A stretch of DNA of 64,000 nucleotides from Prosthecodimorpha staleyi (GTDB lineage: Bacteria > Pseudomonadota > Alphaproteobacteria > Rhizobiales > Ancalomicrobiaceae), in NCBI RefSeq assembly GCF_018729455.1, contig NZ_JAHHZF010000003.1:223052-287051 (forward strand), given 5' to 3'. Positions 54,952-64,000 of the stretch are shown here, piece after piece. The position numbers and the translations under genes are program-made. The first letter of the stretch is position 1. Every line of letters begins with the position of its first letter. The notes beneath the pieces are model-generated. The model searched no databases, was not told the DNA's origin, and was given only the letters and a program-made list of their open reading frames with translations.

Positions 54952-56382
54952 GTGAATTTCCACGAGCACGTGCTGTTCCAGGCGAAGACTTGGCCGGAGA
55001 AGCCGGCTCTCATCCTGTCAGACCGGATCGTCACCTACGGCATGATGGGCCAAGGCATCCGCGGCGTGGCCCGGAGCCTGTCGGCCGCCGGCATCGGCCG
55101 CGGCGACGTGGTCGGCTTCCAGATCGACCTGCCGTCCTGGAACCTGATCCTCTCCTGCGCGCTCGCCCATATCGGCGCGGTCGGCGCCGCCTTCGGCAGC
55201 CAGGATCCGATCGATCGGCTCGGCGTTTCCTTCAAGGCCGTGATCGGCCAATCGGACCTGTCGGCGCGGACGCGCCATCGATGCCTGATCATGACCGAGC
55301 GCTGGTTCGATCTGGCACCCGAGACGCGGCCGGTTCGTTTCGAGGACGATGCGGTCATCCGCGTCGTCTTCTCCTCCGGCACCACCGGCACGCCGAAGCC
55401 GCTGGCCTTCACGGCGCTGTCGTTGCGCGAAAGACTGCAGGTGGTGCGCGTGTCGATCGGCTACCGGGCGGTCGACCGGCTGATGATCCTGGTCGGTCTG
55501 TCGACCTGCTACGGGCTGGTCTATGCGCTCGAGGCGCTCTCCTGCGGGGCGAGCCTGGTGCTGCCGCCCGATACCGGTGCGGCCATACGGATGGCCGCCC
55601 TCTATGGCGCAGAGGGCATGATCGCCTCTCCGCGTGCGGCGGAATTGATGATCGAGGACCTGCGCCGCGGCCCGACGCCGATGCCGGCCCTGTCGATGGC
55701 GGTGATCGGCGGCGGCATGCACAGCCCGGCGCTGGCCGGCGCCGTGATGGCGCATCTGTGCAAGAACGCGGTCTGCGTCTACGGATCGACCGAGACCGGC
55801 GCCATCGCCTGGGCGCCGCTCGACCGGCTGCATGTGCCCGGCGCGGTGGGCTTCATCGGCTCCACGGCCGATACTGAGATCGTCGACGACCAGAACCGCC
55901 CGGTGGCGACCGGAACCGAAGGGCATGTCCGGACGCGCAGCCGCGCCGACGCGCGCCCCTATGGCGATGCCGATCCGGCAGCGTTCGGCTTCGATGCCGA
56001 GGGATGGCATCATCCCGGCGATCTGGCGCGCATCGAAGCCAACGGATTGCTGATCCTGACCGGACGCACCGATCAGTTGATCAACTCCGGCGGCGCCAAG
56101 ACCGCCCCGGAGACGATCGAGGCCGCCTTCGCGGGGGCACCGGGCATTACCGACATCGCGGTCGTTGCCGTGCCGTCCGGCATCGGCCGGCCGGCCATTG
56201 TCGCCCTCGTCGTCGCGGCCGCGGATTATCGCCAGGGCACACTGGCCGACTGGGCGGCCCGCAACATCCGCAGCGCCGCCTTCGACCGCTTCGTGCCGGT
56301 CAAGACCATTCCGCGAACCGAGAACGGCAAGATCGCGCGCGGCGAGGTCCGCCAATTGGCGGCGGCCGCGCTTGGGGCCTGA
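54952..56382 (+). CDS. AMP-forming acyl-CoA synthetase/ligase family protein
   Basis: A 476-residue adenylate-forming enzyme. Core motifs are A3 SSGTTGTPKP, A5 YGSTETGA, A7-like GWHHPGDLAR, A8 LTGRTDQLINSGG and the catalytic lysine in PRTENGKIARGE. GTG 54952 is chosen since GGAGG ends 7 nt upstream; the GTG at 54910 has none. The substrate could be a fatty, aryl or amino acid and the acceptor CoA or a carrier protein. It lies between flbD and the beta-barrel gene where flagellar genes would be expected, with no evident partner. Confidence 0.88.
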   Translation: MNFHEHVLFQAKTWPEKPALILSDRIVTYGMMGQGIRGVARSLSAAGIGRGDVVGFQIDLPSWNLILSCALAHIGAVGAAFGSQDPIDRLGVSFKAVIGQSDLSARTRHRCLIMTERWFDLAPETRPVRFEDDAVIRVVFSSGTTGTPKPLAFTALSLRERLQVVRVSIGYRAVDRLMILVGLSTCYGLVYALEALSCGASLVLPPDTGAAIRMAALYGAEGMIASPRAAELMIEDLRRGPTPMPALSMAVIGGGMHSPALAGAVMAHLCKNAVCVYGSTETGAIAWAPLDRLHVPGAVGFIGSTADTEIVDDQNRPVATGTEGHVRTRSRADARPYGDADPAAFGFDAEGWHHPGDLARIEANGLLILTGRTDQLINSGGAKTAPETIEAAFAGAPGITDIAVVAVPSGIGRPAIVALVVAAADYRQGTLADWAARNIRSAAFDRFVPVKTIPRTENGKIARGEVRQLAAAALGA

Positions 56383-56500
56383 CGCGCCGGGGCCACCCGG
56401 GGGAAGGGTGCGTTGCCGGGCGCGCCCCCCGCCGGCCGCAGCCGGCGCGAACGCGACATCGGCGCGGCGCCCGGGTCCGCTCGGGGACGCGGGCGGCCTC

Positions 56501-56530
56501 AAAAGCAAACGCCCGGGACGAGCCCGGGCG
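56501..56530 (-). terminator. Rho-independent terminator of omp gene
   Basis: An 8-bp stem (CGCCCGGG/CCCGGGCG), 5-nt loop and, on the minus strand, a tail GTTTGCTTTTG. It is 66 bp past the stop of the beta-barrel gene at 56596. Confidence 0.7.
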
Positions 56531-56595
56531 CGGCAGGCATCGAAGGACGGCGCTGCCGGGAGACCGAAGACAGTGCCCGGTCCGCCCCGCGCGGA

Positions 56596-57273
56596 TCAGA
56601 ACTTGTAGGCGACGCCGCCACGCACGGAGACCGATTCCTGCGAGCCCTTGAACTCGTAGCCGCCGATATTGTCGTAGGCATGCGCCTTGCCGCTGCCGAA
56701 ATCGTAGGCCGAACCCTCCAGGCGGAGCACGATATTGCTGGTCACCGCCTGCTCGATGCCGAGGCCGAGAACCCGCCCGGTGCCGGCTTTGTAGGTCCAG
56801 CGCGACCCGACCGGGACCCACGCCATGGTCGTCTTCGCGTCCGAATAGGCGACGCCGGCATTGGCGTAGATCAGTGTCCGGTCGAGCGCCAGGCCGACGC
56901 GGCCGCGCAGACTGCCCATCCACTGACCGTCCTGCTCAAGCCTGGCGCCGAACTGGGACAGCTTCTTGGTGGCCGAGCCCTGGATGGTGGCCGCTTCCGC
57001 CTCCGCACCGATGAGGACCATCGGCGTGACCAGGAAATTGTAGCCGACATAGCCGCCGAGGCTGACGCCCTTGCCATTGAGGCTTTGCTTGTGCTCGCCC
57101 GGCGGCAGGAAGAAGTCCGTCGTCTGGTTCATCCGCCCCGTCTGCGCGGCATAACCGCCGCTGACGCCGCCATAGACACCAGACCAGTTGTAGGGGGTCC
57201 CCCCCTGGGCCGCGGCGTTGCCGCAGCTCGCGGCGACCACGGCAATGAATGCGCCCGTCACGACTCGAAACAT
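56596..57273 (-). CDS. Outer-membrane beta-barrel (porin-family) protein
   Basis: A 225-residue Omp25/Omp31-like protein. Start 57273 (MFRVVTGAFIAVVAA) gives a signal peptide cleaved near NAAAQ. NWSGVYGGVSGGY is the first strand and VRGGVAYKF the closing one. It is the fifth member of this family in the window, here among flagellar and cell-cycle genes. A GGGGG stretch lies upstream. The ctrA terminator 103 bp upstream separates transcripts. Confidence 0.87.
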   Translation of the reverse strand: MFRVVTGAFIAVVAASCGNAAAQGGTPYNWSGVYGGVSGGYAAQTGRMNQTTDFFLPPGEHKQSLNGKGVSLGGYVGYNFLVTPMVLIGAEAEAATIQGSATKKLSQFGARLEQDGQWMGSLRGRVGLALDRTLIYANAGVAYSDAKTTMAWVPVGSRWTYKAGTGRVLGLGIEQAVTSNIVLRLEGSAYDFGSGKAHAYDNIGGYEFKGSQESVSVRGGVAYKF

Positions 57274-57370
57274 GATTGCCCCCGAAAAACGATTGCATAA
57301 TCCATGCTCAAATTCGCAGGCGCGCGCAATTCCGTAGGGGCAACACACTGCGTCTTTTTCGCGCTCCGCC

Positions 57371-57401
57371 AAAGCAAAACCCCGCCTGAAGGGCGGGGTT
57401 T
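57371..57401 (-). terminator. Rho-independent terminator of ctrA
   Basis: A perfect 10-bp stem (AAACCCCGCC/GGCGGGGTTT), 5-nt loop and minus-strand tail TTTTGCTTT, 52 bp past the ctrA stop. Confidence 0.85.
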
Positions 57402-57453
57402 GGACTTGCGGCGACCACAATGCGCGGCGTCTGGCCGCAGGGCGGTCAGAAAA

Positions 57454-58161
57454 TCAGGCGACGCTTTCCGAATAGACATCGTTCTCGTCGGGTTCGCGCA
57501 GCACGTAGCCGCGGCCCCACACCGTCTCGATGTAGTTCTTGCCGCCGGTCGCGCTTGCAAGCTTCTTGCGCAGCTTGCAGATGAACACGTCGATGATCTT
57601 CAGTTCGGGCTCGTCCATGCCGCCATAGAGATGATTGAGGAACATCTCCTTGGTGAGCGTGGTGCCCTTGCGGAGCGAAAGCAGCTCCAGCATCTGGTAT
57701 TCCTTGCCGGTCAGATGCACCCGCTGGCTGTTCACCTCGACCGTCTTGGTGTCGAGATTGACGGTCAGTTCGCCGGTCTGGATGATCGACTGGGCGTGGC
57801 CCTTGGAACGGCGCACGATGGCATGGATGCGGGCGACCAGCTCGTCCTTGTGGAACGGCTTGGTCATGTAGTCGTCCGCGCCGAAGCCGAGGCCGCGCAC
57901 CTTGTCCTCGATGCCGGCCAGACCGGAGAGGATCAAAATCGGCGTCTTCACCTTGGAAACGCGCAGCGTCCTGAGGACCTCGTAGCCGGACATGTCCGGA
58001 AGGTTGAGATCCAGCAGAATGATATCGTAATCGTACAGTTTGCCGAGATCGATGCCTTCTTCACCCAGATCCGTCGTGTAAACGTTGAAGTTTTCCGACT
58101 TCAACATCAATTCGATGCTCTGAGCAGTCGCGCTGTCGTCTTCGATGAGCAGTACGCGCAT
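57454..58161 (-). CDS. ctrA: Cell-cycle master response regulator CtrA
   Basis: An essential OmpR-type regulator in many alphaproteobacteria, controlling replication initiation, division and motility. The 235-residue product has [20 protein letters not shown], phosphoacceptor Asp51 in [18 protein letters not shown], Lys in [14 protein letters not shown], and the DNA-binding domain with [17 protein letters not shown] and GRGYVLREP, nearly identical to Caulobacter CtrA. The C terminus ESVA may act as a ClpXP degradation tag like the native AA end. Start 58161 follows GAGGGG. SciP, its inhibitor, is at 48921. Confidence 0.97.
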   Translation of the reverse strand: MRVLLIEDDSATAQSIELMLKSENFNVYTTDLGEEGIDLGKLYDYDIILLDLNLPDMSGYEVLRTLRVSKVKTPILILSGLAGIEDKVRGLGFGADDYMTKPFHKDELVARIHAIVRRSKGHAQSIIQTGELTVNLDTKTVEVNSQRVHLTGKEYQMLELLSLRKGTTLTKEMFLNHLYGGMDEPELKIIDVFICKLRKKLASATGGKNYIETVWGRGYVLREPDENDVYSESVA

Positions 58162-58261
58162 GCCAATCCCCTCGTGTCGCCTATCCTGGGCTTGGCGCAT
58201 CGGCCCCCGTTCGACCGCTGCGAAGGAACCTGTGAACCCCGACTCGGTAGCGTACCGGCCA

Positions 58262-58269
58262 ATGGTTAA
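58262..58269 (-). promoter_or_regulatory. TTAACCAT half-site upstream of ctrA
   Basis: Read on the minus strand this is TTAACCAT, the half-site reported for CtrA binding, about 100 bp upstream of the ctrA start. It suggests autoregulation. Confidence 0.35.
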
Positions 58270-58488
58270 CAAATTTTGATTCGTAGCGGCAAGCGGCGCG
58301 CGGGATCAGTGCAGGAAATTTTCGCATGCGCCTGACGGAAAATGTGTTTCCGCGAGATTGTCGGTTAACGCGGCACTTCAAGAAGCACCGCTAACCGACT
58401 CTCGGGAATCAGCTCTCCGCCGAACGCCGACGATATTTTGCGATCGACCCCACATCGAACGCTCGTTCATAATGTTTGACGAAGGACG

Positions 58489-58503
58489 TTAATAAGCCGT
58501 TAC
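58489..58503 (+). promoter_or_regulatory. CtrA-like box upstream of fliI
   Basis: TTAA-TAAGCCG-TTAC matches TTAA-N7-TTAA at seven of eight positions and lies 43 bp before the fliI start. It resembles CtrA-controlled class II flagellar promoters. Confidence 0.45.
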
Positions 58504-58546
58504 TGAACCGCCCGAGTCGAAACGACGTCTGCCGAAAGAAGCATCC

Positions 58547-59863
58547 GTGGAAGCGCTCATCCGGGAAATCGCGGAGATCGGCGAACTGGAGACCTTCGGA
58601 CGGGTCGTCGGCGTGCGCGGCCTGATGATCGAGGTCGCCGGTCCGCTGCATGCCATGAGCGTCGGTTCCAGGCTCCGGATCGAAAGCGGTTCGGCCCGCC
58701 CCTCGGTGCCGGCCGAGGTGGTCGGTTTCGAAAGCGGCCACGCCCTGCTGCTGCCGTTCGGATCGGTGGAGGGCGTGCGGCTCGGCTGCCGGGCCGTGAT
58801 CGAGGCCGCCGATGCGGTCGTCAGGCCCTCGGAGGCCTGGCTTGGCCGCATCGTCGACGCCATGGGCCTGCCGATCGACCGCAAGGGTCCGCTCGCGCCC
58901 GGCCCCGAGGCGCGCCATCTCCGTGCCAACCCGCCGCCGGCGGCCGATCGGACCCGGGTCGGCGACCCGATCGATCTCGGCGTGCGCGCGCTCAACACCT
59001 TCGTGACCTGCTGCCGCGGCCAGCGCATGGGCATCTTCGCCGGCTCCGGCGTCGGCAAGTCGGTGCTCCTGTCGATGCTCGCCCGCTATACCGCCTGCGA
59101 CGTGGCGGTGATCGGGCTGGTCGGCGAACGCGGCCGCGAGGTGCAGGAATTCATCGAGGACGATCTGGGCGAGGCCGGCCTCGCCCGCTCGGTGGTGGTG
59201 GTGGCGACCTCGGACGAGCCGGCCCTGATGCGCCGGCAGGCCGCCTATCTGACCCTGACGACCGCGGAATATTTCCGCGACCAGGGCGCCAACGTGCTGT
59301 GCCTGATGGACTCGGTCACCCGCTTCGCCATGGCGCAGCGCGAGATCGGCCTCGCCGCCGGCGAGCCGCCGACCTCGAAGGGCTACACGCCGACCGTCTT
59401 CACGGAACTGCCGCGGCTCCTGGAACGGGCCGGACCGGGTTTCCCGGGCGGCGGCTCGATCACCGGCCTGTTCACCGTGCTGGTCGAGGGCGACAACCAC
59501 AACGAGCCGGTCGCCGACGCGGTCCGCGGCATCCTGGACGGCCATATCGTCATGGAACGCGCCATTGCCGAGCGCGGCCGCTACCCGGCCGTCAACGTGC
59601 TCAAGTCGGTGTCGCGCACCATGCCGCGCGCGATTCCCGAAGCGCGCCGGCCGCTGATCACCGAGGCAAAACGCCTCATGGCGACCTATGCCGACATGGA
59701 GGAGCTGATCCGGCTCGGCGCCTATCGCAAGGGCTCCAGCTCCGAGGTCGACCGCGCCATTGCTCTCAATGGCCCGTTCGAGGCCTTCCTGACCCAACGC
59801 AAGGAGGAATCGACCCGCCTGCCGGACTGCTACGATCAGATCGCCAAAATTCTGGCGGGCTGA
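58547..59863 (+). CDS. fliI: Flagellum-specific ATPase FliI
   Basis: The export ATPase (438 aa), hexameric, homologous to F1 beta. Walker A AGSGVGKS (165-172), [30 protein letters not shown] and [22 protein letters not shown] are present. GTG 58547 is the start. It works with FliH and FliJ; fliJ follows at 60115 and ctrA is divergent upstream. Confidence 0.96.
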   Translation: MEALIREIAEIGELETFGRVVGVRGLMIEVAGPLHAMSVGSRLRIESGSARPSVPAEVVGFESGHALLLPFGSVEGVRLGCRAVIEAADAVVRPSEAWLGRIVDAMGLPIDRKGPLAPGPEARHLRANPPPAADRTRVGDPIDLGVRALNTFVTCCRGQRMGIFAGSGVGKSVLLSMLARYTACDVAVIGLVGERGREVQEFIEDDLGEAGLARSVVVVATSDEPALMRRQAAYLTLTTAEYFRDQGANVLCLMDSVTRFAMAQREIGLAAGEPPTSKGYTPTVFTELPRLLERAGPGFPGGGSITGLFTVLVEGDNHNEPVADAVRGILDGHIVMERAIAERGRYPAVNVLKSVSRTMPRAIPEARRPLITEAKRLMATYADMEELIRLGAYRKGSSSEVDRAIALNGPFEAFLTQRKEESTRLPDCYDQIAKILAG

Positions 59864-60114
59864 GACCGACCGTCCCGCCGCGACCTGTTGCATGAACGCA
59901 ACACACGGCGAAGTCGTAGCATCGGGCCGGACGGATGCCGAAACGATGCCGATGACTCACCATTTGGCAACCGGTCTCGCCTATTCTCCTCCTCGGCTGG
60001 AGGACGGCCGCCCCGCCGCAGCGCCGCAACGCGCTCGGGCGGAGCTGGAGCGTGACGGGAGACGAAGGCCCGACGAGGCGATCGGCAGGCCGTTGTCCCA
60101 GGGAGTATTGCGTG

Positions 60115-60528
60115 ATGAAGTCCCGTGAAAGCCTCATTCGGGTCCGGCGCTTCCAGGTCGACGAAAAGCGTCGCCAGGCGGCCCAGGTGGAAATGATGAT
60201 CGCCGAGTTCATGCGCATGATCGGCGACCTGGACGATCAGATCGTCATCGAGCAGAACCGCGTCGGCATTCACGACGTGACGCATTTCGCCTACCCGACC
60301 TTCGCCCGGGCCGCCATGCAGCGCCGCGACAATCTCAAGGTGTCGGTGCGCGATCTCGAAGAGAAGCTGGCCGATGCCCAGGCCGAGCTTGCCGAGGCGA
60401 TCGAGGACCTGAAGAAGGTCGAGTTGATCGAAGAGCGCGACCAGCAACGCGACCGCGATGCCCGCGATCAGGTCGAGCAGGAAGCGCTCGACGACATGGC
60501 CGGCCGCCGCCACGCCTTCGGCCGCTGA
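60115..60528 (+). CDS. fliJ: Flagellar export chaperone FliJ
   Basis: A 137-residue coiled-coil protein (long helices around EKRRQAAQVEMMIAEFMRMI and LEEKLADAQAELAEAIEDLK). FliJ sits in the FliI ring and recycles chaperones. The sequence is poorly conserved in general, so identification relies on size, coiled coil and position after fliI. ATG 60115 has GGGAG 10 nt upstream; the longer frame from 60052 is not used. Confidence 0.85.
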   Translation: MKSRESLIRVRRFQVDEKRRQAAQVEMMIAEFMRMIGDLDDQIVIEQNRVGIHDVTHFAYPTFARAAMQRRDNLKVSVRDLEEKLADAQAELAEAIEDLKKVELIEERDQQRDRDARDQVEQEALDDMAGRRHAFGR

Positions 60529-60594
60529 CTTCAAAAAACCCTTTTATTTTCTGGTGGCTGCCGGACCCCCGGAAGCTGGACACACCGGAAGCGG

Positions 60595-60628
60595 AGCCCG
60601 TCGTGCGGTCAGGCACGACGGGCTTTTC
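60595..60628 (+). terminator. Rho-independent terminator of fliI-fliJ
   Basis: A perfect 12-bp stem (AGCCCGTCGTGC/GCACGACGGGCT) with a 6-nt loop and TTTTC tail, 67 bp past the fliJ stop. Confidence 0.85.
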
Positions 60629-60820
60629 GCGTCCGGACGCGGCCTGTATCGGGCGCGTCCCGCAGCCAGCAACATTCCTTCGCAAAAGTTGACGCAAGGG
60701 CATTCATTTTAAGGGATCGGAAAGGCGCGTCGCGAATACATTCAAGAATTGCGGAAGATGCGGTCTGGCGCTGACAACAGCCGCCACACGCCGCGGCCGC
60801 GCCGGGGGAGACAAAACGCG

Positions 60821-62782
60821 ATGCGGATGCGTTCGACGCGGTTCTATGCGCGGCTGGTGAGTGTGCTGCTCGGAGCCACGCTGATCGGAAGCCTGGTGGT
60901 GGGGCACCATGCGATCGAGACGGTGCGGGTCGGTGGCCCGGCCTATGACCGGATCATCAACGACAAGGACCTGGTGGCCGACGTCCTGCCGCCGCCGCTC
61001 TACATCATCGAAGCCTATCTGGATGTGAACGTCGTCCTCAACAATCCCGGCGAACTCGCCCGAATCCAGTCCGATCTGGCCAAGCTCCGCCGCGACTATG
61101 ACGAGCGGCACGCCTACTGGACCCGGAAGGACGTCGACAGCGAGGTCAAGGCCGCCCTGCTGATCGGCGCGCACAAGCCCGCCGAGACCTTCTGGTCGCT
61201 GGTGCTCGACCGCTTCATGCCGGCGCTGGCACGCGGCGACACCGCGGCCGCCCGCGCGGTCTTTCCGGCCATCACCGCCGCCTATGCCGACCATCGCCAG
61301 AAGGTCGAGGCGCTGGTCACGCTCGCCAACCAATCCAGCGCCCGCACCGAACAGGCGACCGAGGCGAGCGTCACATTCAATCTGACGCTGCTGGGCAGCC
61401 TCGGCCTGCTCGTGCTGGTCATGATGGTCGGCTGCGCGGTGTTGCTCGAAACCCATCTGGTCGGTCCGATCGCCCGCTTCGCCGCGGCCTTGCGCGATCT
61501 CGCCAAGGGCGGCGACGGACGCGGTGCGCCCGAGTCCGGACGAACGCGCGAACTGGTCGACATGGGCGAGGCGGTCGAAGCGTTCCGCCAGAATGCGGCC
61601 GAACGCCGAACGCTGGTCGACGACATCAGCCGGGCCCGGACAGAGGCGGAGACCGGTCGCAGCCGCCTGGAAGAGCTCGCCTTCAAGTTCATGCGCGATT
61701 CCGACCAGATCAAGATCATGCTCGATCGCGAGGCCCATGTCGTCCGCAACTGCGCCAATGCCTTCCGCACCACGGTCTCGACCACCGAGCGGGAAGCCTC
61801 TGCAGGCCTGAATTCATCCACCGCCGCCGCCGAAAGCGTCGGCTCGGTGGCCAATGCCACCGACGAACTGTCGCAGTCGACGCACAGGATCGCCGCACAG
61901 GCGGTCAACGCGCAACGCCTGACCGAGAAGGCAGCCGACGGTGCCCGCGCGGCCGAGCAGGACGTGCAGCGGCTCGCCCGCGTGACCAGCGAGATCGGCG
62001 CCTTCCTCGACACGATCACCGGCATCGCGGGGCAGACCAACCTGCTCAGCCTGAATGCAACCATCGAAGCCTCCCGCGCCGGCGAAGCCGGACGCGGCTT
62101 CGCGGTCGTTGCCGCCGAGGTCAAGGCCTTGGCCTCGGAGACCGCCAAGGCGGCCTCCTCGGTCGCCCGGCTGCTGCAGGACATCGAGCAATGTTCCGGC
62201 ACGGTGGTCACTTCGATCAGCCAGATCTCCGATGCCGTGCAGACCGTTCGGCAGTTGAACGACGAGATCGCCGCGGCGACCGTCCGTCAGAGCGAGACGA
62301 CGGCGCAGATCGCCTCCGGCGCAACCCGCGCGGCGGAAAGCACCCGCGACGCCCACGAAACGTCGGCCAAGGTGTCCGACATCGTGCACGGCGCACGCCG
62401 GGAGGTCGATCTGGTCGAGCAGGCCTCCGGATCCCTGTTCGAACTGGTTCAGGAATTCTCGTCCGGGATCGACGCCTTCCTGGGCACCATTTCGGACGAC
62501 ATGAAGGACCGGCGGTCGCTGGTCCGCCACCGGGTCGATCGGGAGATCGAAGCCACGATCGCCGGACGTCGGACCCGCGTCATGCTGCGCGACGTGAGCC
62601 TGACCGGCGGCTCGCTCGGAGTGACGGCCGGGCTGGCCGTTGATGGGCCGATCACCCTGCACATGCCGGGCATCGATGTCGCCGGCCGCTGCGTCTGGGT
62701 CGACGCCAGCGGCGTCGGCGTCCACTTCGACCGCAAGCTCCAGGACCTGCCCGTCGCCTTCCTCACGGCCGCTGCGGCCTGA
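60821..62782 (+). CDS. Methyl-accepting chemotaxis protein with C-terminal PilZ domain
   Basis: A 653-residue transmembrane receptor. TM1 (about 10-28), a periplasmic helical bundle, TM2 (about 186-208) and a HAMP-like linker lead to the signalling hairpin with tip [21 protein letters not shown]. The last 90 residues form a PilZ domain: RRSLVRHRV (RxxxR, Arg565/Arg569) and [10 protein letters not shown] (DxSxxG, Asp591-Gly596), so both c-di-GMP contacts are present. It would join ligand-driven chemotaxis signalling with c-di-GMP. ATG 60821 has GGGGGAG upstream. Cotranscription with flagellar genes is blocked by the terminator. Confidence 0.9.
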   Translation: MRMRSTRFYARLVSVLLGATLIGSLVVGHHAIETVRVGGPAYDRIINDKDLVADVLPPPLYIIEAYLDVNVVLNNPGELARIQSDLAKLRRDYDERHAYWTRKDVDSEVKAALLIGAHKPAETFWSLVLDRFMPALARGDTAAARAVFPAITAAYADHRQKVEALVTLANQSSARTEQATEASVTFNLTLLGSLGLLVLVMMVGCAVLLETHLVGPIARFAAALRDLAKGGDGRGAPESGRTRELVDMGEAVEAFRQNAAERRTLVDDISRARTEAETGRSRLEELAFKFMRDSDQIKIMLDREAHVVRNCANAFRTTVSTTEREASAGLNSSTAAAESVGSVANATDELSQSTHRIAAQAVNAQRLTEKAADGARAAEQDVQRLARVTSEIGAFLDTITGIAGQTNLLSLNATIEASRAGEAGRGFAVVAAEVKALASETAKAASSVARLLQDIEQCSGTVVTSISQISDAVQTVRQLNDEIAAATVRQSETTAQIASGATRAAESTRDAHETSAKVSDIVHGARREVDLVEQASGSLFELVQEFSSGIDAFLGTISDDMKDRRSLVRHRVDREIEATIAGRRTRVMLRDVSLTGGSLGVTAGLAVDGPITLHMPGIDVAGRCVWVDASGVGVHFDRKLQDLPVAFLTAAAA

Positions 62783-62799
62783 CCGGTCGGGGCCGGCAC

Positions 62800-63603
62800 T
62801 CAGAGACGATAGGCCCGCATCTTCTCGTAATAGATGCGGGCCGCGATGGCGATCGGCTTCAGCGGATCGGCAAGCGCATCGAAGGAAACCGCCCTCCGCG
62901 GCGGGCCGAAACCCGTGGACGCCTCCACGGCCTGGTACCAGACCGGCGCCCAGACGCCGTCCTCGCGCCGCCGCCCGGGCGGCCAGGCCAGCATCTCGTC
63001 GCGGAACGGGATGGCCAGCGCATCGCAGAGTGCGGCCAGCGTGCGGCGCGGATCGGCCAGGATGTCGGCCGCATCGACCACCGGCGGCGCCTCGCCGAGC
63101 CGTTCGGCGACCTGCTCGAAGATCTCGAACTGCTCGACGAAGCCGATATCGCGCAAGGTGACCTCGGCGCGCTTGTCGACATAGGAGGCGAGCACGCTTT
63201 CGGGCGCCCGGATCAGAAAGGCGCTCTTGACCTGGTCGATCCACCCGCGGCCGAATTCCGGCAGCATGTGATGGGTCATGTGTTTCTGATAGAAGACCGG
63301 CTTCTCGTCCGGCACCGGCCCGATCAATTGGTTGATCACCTGGCGCCAATCCCGGGGCTGCGACGCCAGCACCTCCTCGCGCATCGGATGGTCGAGCCCG
63401 GTATGGGCCAGATAGGCCGCATAAAAGGGCTCGTCGACGACCGCCGTGTCGGACCGGTTGCCGAAACTGCGCATCATCGCCGTGGAAATGTTGCGCGGGC
63501 CGGACCACATGGCGATCCGCACCGGCTCATCCAACTCGGCCAGCATGGCCGGCGGCGCCTCGCTCAGGTCCTCGGGTGCCTCTGGCAGAACGATCCCGGA
63601 CAT
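62800..63603 (-). CDS. Sulfotransferase-like P-loop protein
   Basis: A 267-residue protein of the group mislabelled branched-chain aminotransferase in some genomes. The N-terminal WSGPRNISTAMMRSF matches the PAPS-binding P-loop of sulfotransferases, with a later FLIRAPESVLASYVDKR as the 3'-phosphate-binding helix. Whether it transfers sulfate is unknown. Start 63603 has GGGAGG upstream. Convergent with the MCP-PilZ gene, 17 bp apart. Confidence 0.82.
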   Translation of the reverse strand: MSGIVLPEAPEDLSEAPPAMLAELDEPVRIAMWSGPRNISTAMMRSFGNRSDTAVVDEPFYAAYLAHTGLDHPMREEVLASQPRDWRQVINQLIGPVPDEKPVFYQKHMTHHMLPEFGRGWIDQVKSAFLIRAPESVLASYVDKRAEVTLRDIGFVEQFEIFEQVAERLGEAPPVVDAADILADPRRTLAALCDALAIPFRDEMLAWPPGRRREDGVWAPVWYQAVEASTGFGPPRRAVSFDALADPLKPIAIAARIYYEKMRAYRL

Positions 63604-63685
63604 CCAACCTCCCGGTCGCGGCGCCGCTCGCCACGGTGCCCGCTTCTCCTCTATCCTTGCACGGCCGGAACCGGAAGGAGATTTC

Positions 63686-64000
63686 ATGTCGGAGTCTACG
63701 ATCCGCATCGCGACCACCGAGATGCATACCGGCGGCGAGGCCGTCCGCATCGTCGAGAGCGGCTATCCGCGCCTGGAAGGCCGCACGATCCTCGACAAGC
63801 GTCGGCACGCCCGCGAGCATTTCGACCGCTACCGGCGGCTGATCATGTTCGAGCCGCGCGGCCATTACGACATGTACGGCGTGATTCCGGTCGAACCCGA
63901 TCTGCCCGGCGCCGACATGGCGGTGCTGTTCATCCACAACGAGGGCTACTCGACCATGTGCGGCCACGCGGTGATCGCGCTCGGCCGCTATGCGGTCGAC
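63686..64000 (+). CDS. Proline racemase family protein, 3' end cut by window
   Basis: The first 105 codons of a proline racemase/4-hydroxyproline epimerase/trans-3-hydroxyproline dehydratase gene. MSESTIRIATTEMHTGGEAVRIVESGYP and EGYSTMCGHAVIALGRY, which includes the first catalytic Cys in MCGH, are visible. The second catalytic residue (Cys or Thr), which distinguishes racemase from dehydratase, lies outside the window. GGAAGGAG lies upstream of the ATG. Confidence 0.92.
   Translation, partial: MSESTIRIATTEMHTGGEAVRIVESGYPRLEGRTILDKRRHAREHFDRYRRLIMFEPRGHYDMYGVIPVEPDLPGADMAVLFIHNEGYSTMCGHAVIALGRYAVD

Larger units (their letters stand above)
58162..58546. other. Divergent region between ctrA and fliI
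   Basis: About 385 bp, A/T-richer than its surroundings, carrying several TTAA-type elements: GGTTAAC at 58265, GGTTAAC at 58363 and GTTAATAAGCCGTTAC at 58488-58503. It holds the promoters of both ctrA and fliI. Confidence 0.5.

Overview
The window is chromosomal DNA of an alphaproteobacterium, most probably a motile member of the Hyphomicrobiales (Rhizobiales). It is very GC-rich. It carries CtrA, the CtrA inhibitor SciP (DUF1153) and FlbD among flagellar genes, several Omp25/Omp31-like beta-barrel proteins ending in KF, a PmtA-like methyltransferase, an ELM1-family protein and a PetP/PetR-like regulator pair. The genus cannot be fixed from sequence alone. Both ends cut through genes: an exported hypothetical protein at base 1 and a proline racemase-family gene at base 64000.

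Layout. 1-10 kb: RNase T2, DUF1176 protein, GST, a DLH-fold protein lacking its nucleophile, ELM1-family protein, a pteridine-reductase-like SDR, and four porin-family genes, all on the minus strand. 10-15 kb: uvrC, then an overlapping cassette (degenerate P450, acyl carrier protein, alpha/beta hydrolase). 15-18 kb: pgsA, moaD, moaE, a small membrane protein, a BrnT/BrnA toxin-antitoxin pair and ilvE. 18-25.7 kb: MarR regulator, response regulator, sensor kinase, a DUF1800/DUF1501 pair, a TetR regulator and prs. 26-31.7 kb: an M24/creatinase-fold protein, pgeF, midA-like and lgt, with two plus-strand genes between them. 32-40.5 kb: a metal-handling locus (two CxxC small proteins, DUF2244, YcnI, CopC-CopD, a FecBCD-type ABC transporter, an FNR/FixK-type regulator, a small membrane protein, PCuAC). 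41-46 kb: a globin-coupled chemoreceptor, an MFS remnant, one CAU tRNA, a methyltransferase and mnmA. 46-60.6 kb: flagellar genes fliK, flgD, sciP, fliF, fliG, fliH, fliN, flbD, then an AMP-forming ligase, a beta-barrel gene and ctrA, then fliI and fliJ. 60.8-64 kb: a chemoreceptor ending in a PilZ domain, a sulfotransferase-like protein and the partial racemase.

How genes work together. CtrA and its inhibitor SciP lie within the flagellar genes. TTAA-N7-TTAA-like sites precede fliF and fliI, so regulator and probable targets are close neighbours. In the metal locus the core genes overlap by 4 nt (GTGA or ATGA), implying translational coupling of copper chaperone-like proteins with a metal-complex importer. 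The P450-ACP-hydrolase cassette is also joined by stop/start overlaps and looks like a carrier-protein-tethered modification unit with no elongation enzyme nearby. It and the metal locus are the best candidates for undescribed systems.

Start codons were chosen by Shine-Dalgarno position, signal peptides and overlap with the previous stop. Functions rest on motif reading only; no database search was run.
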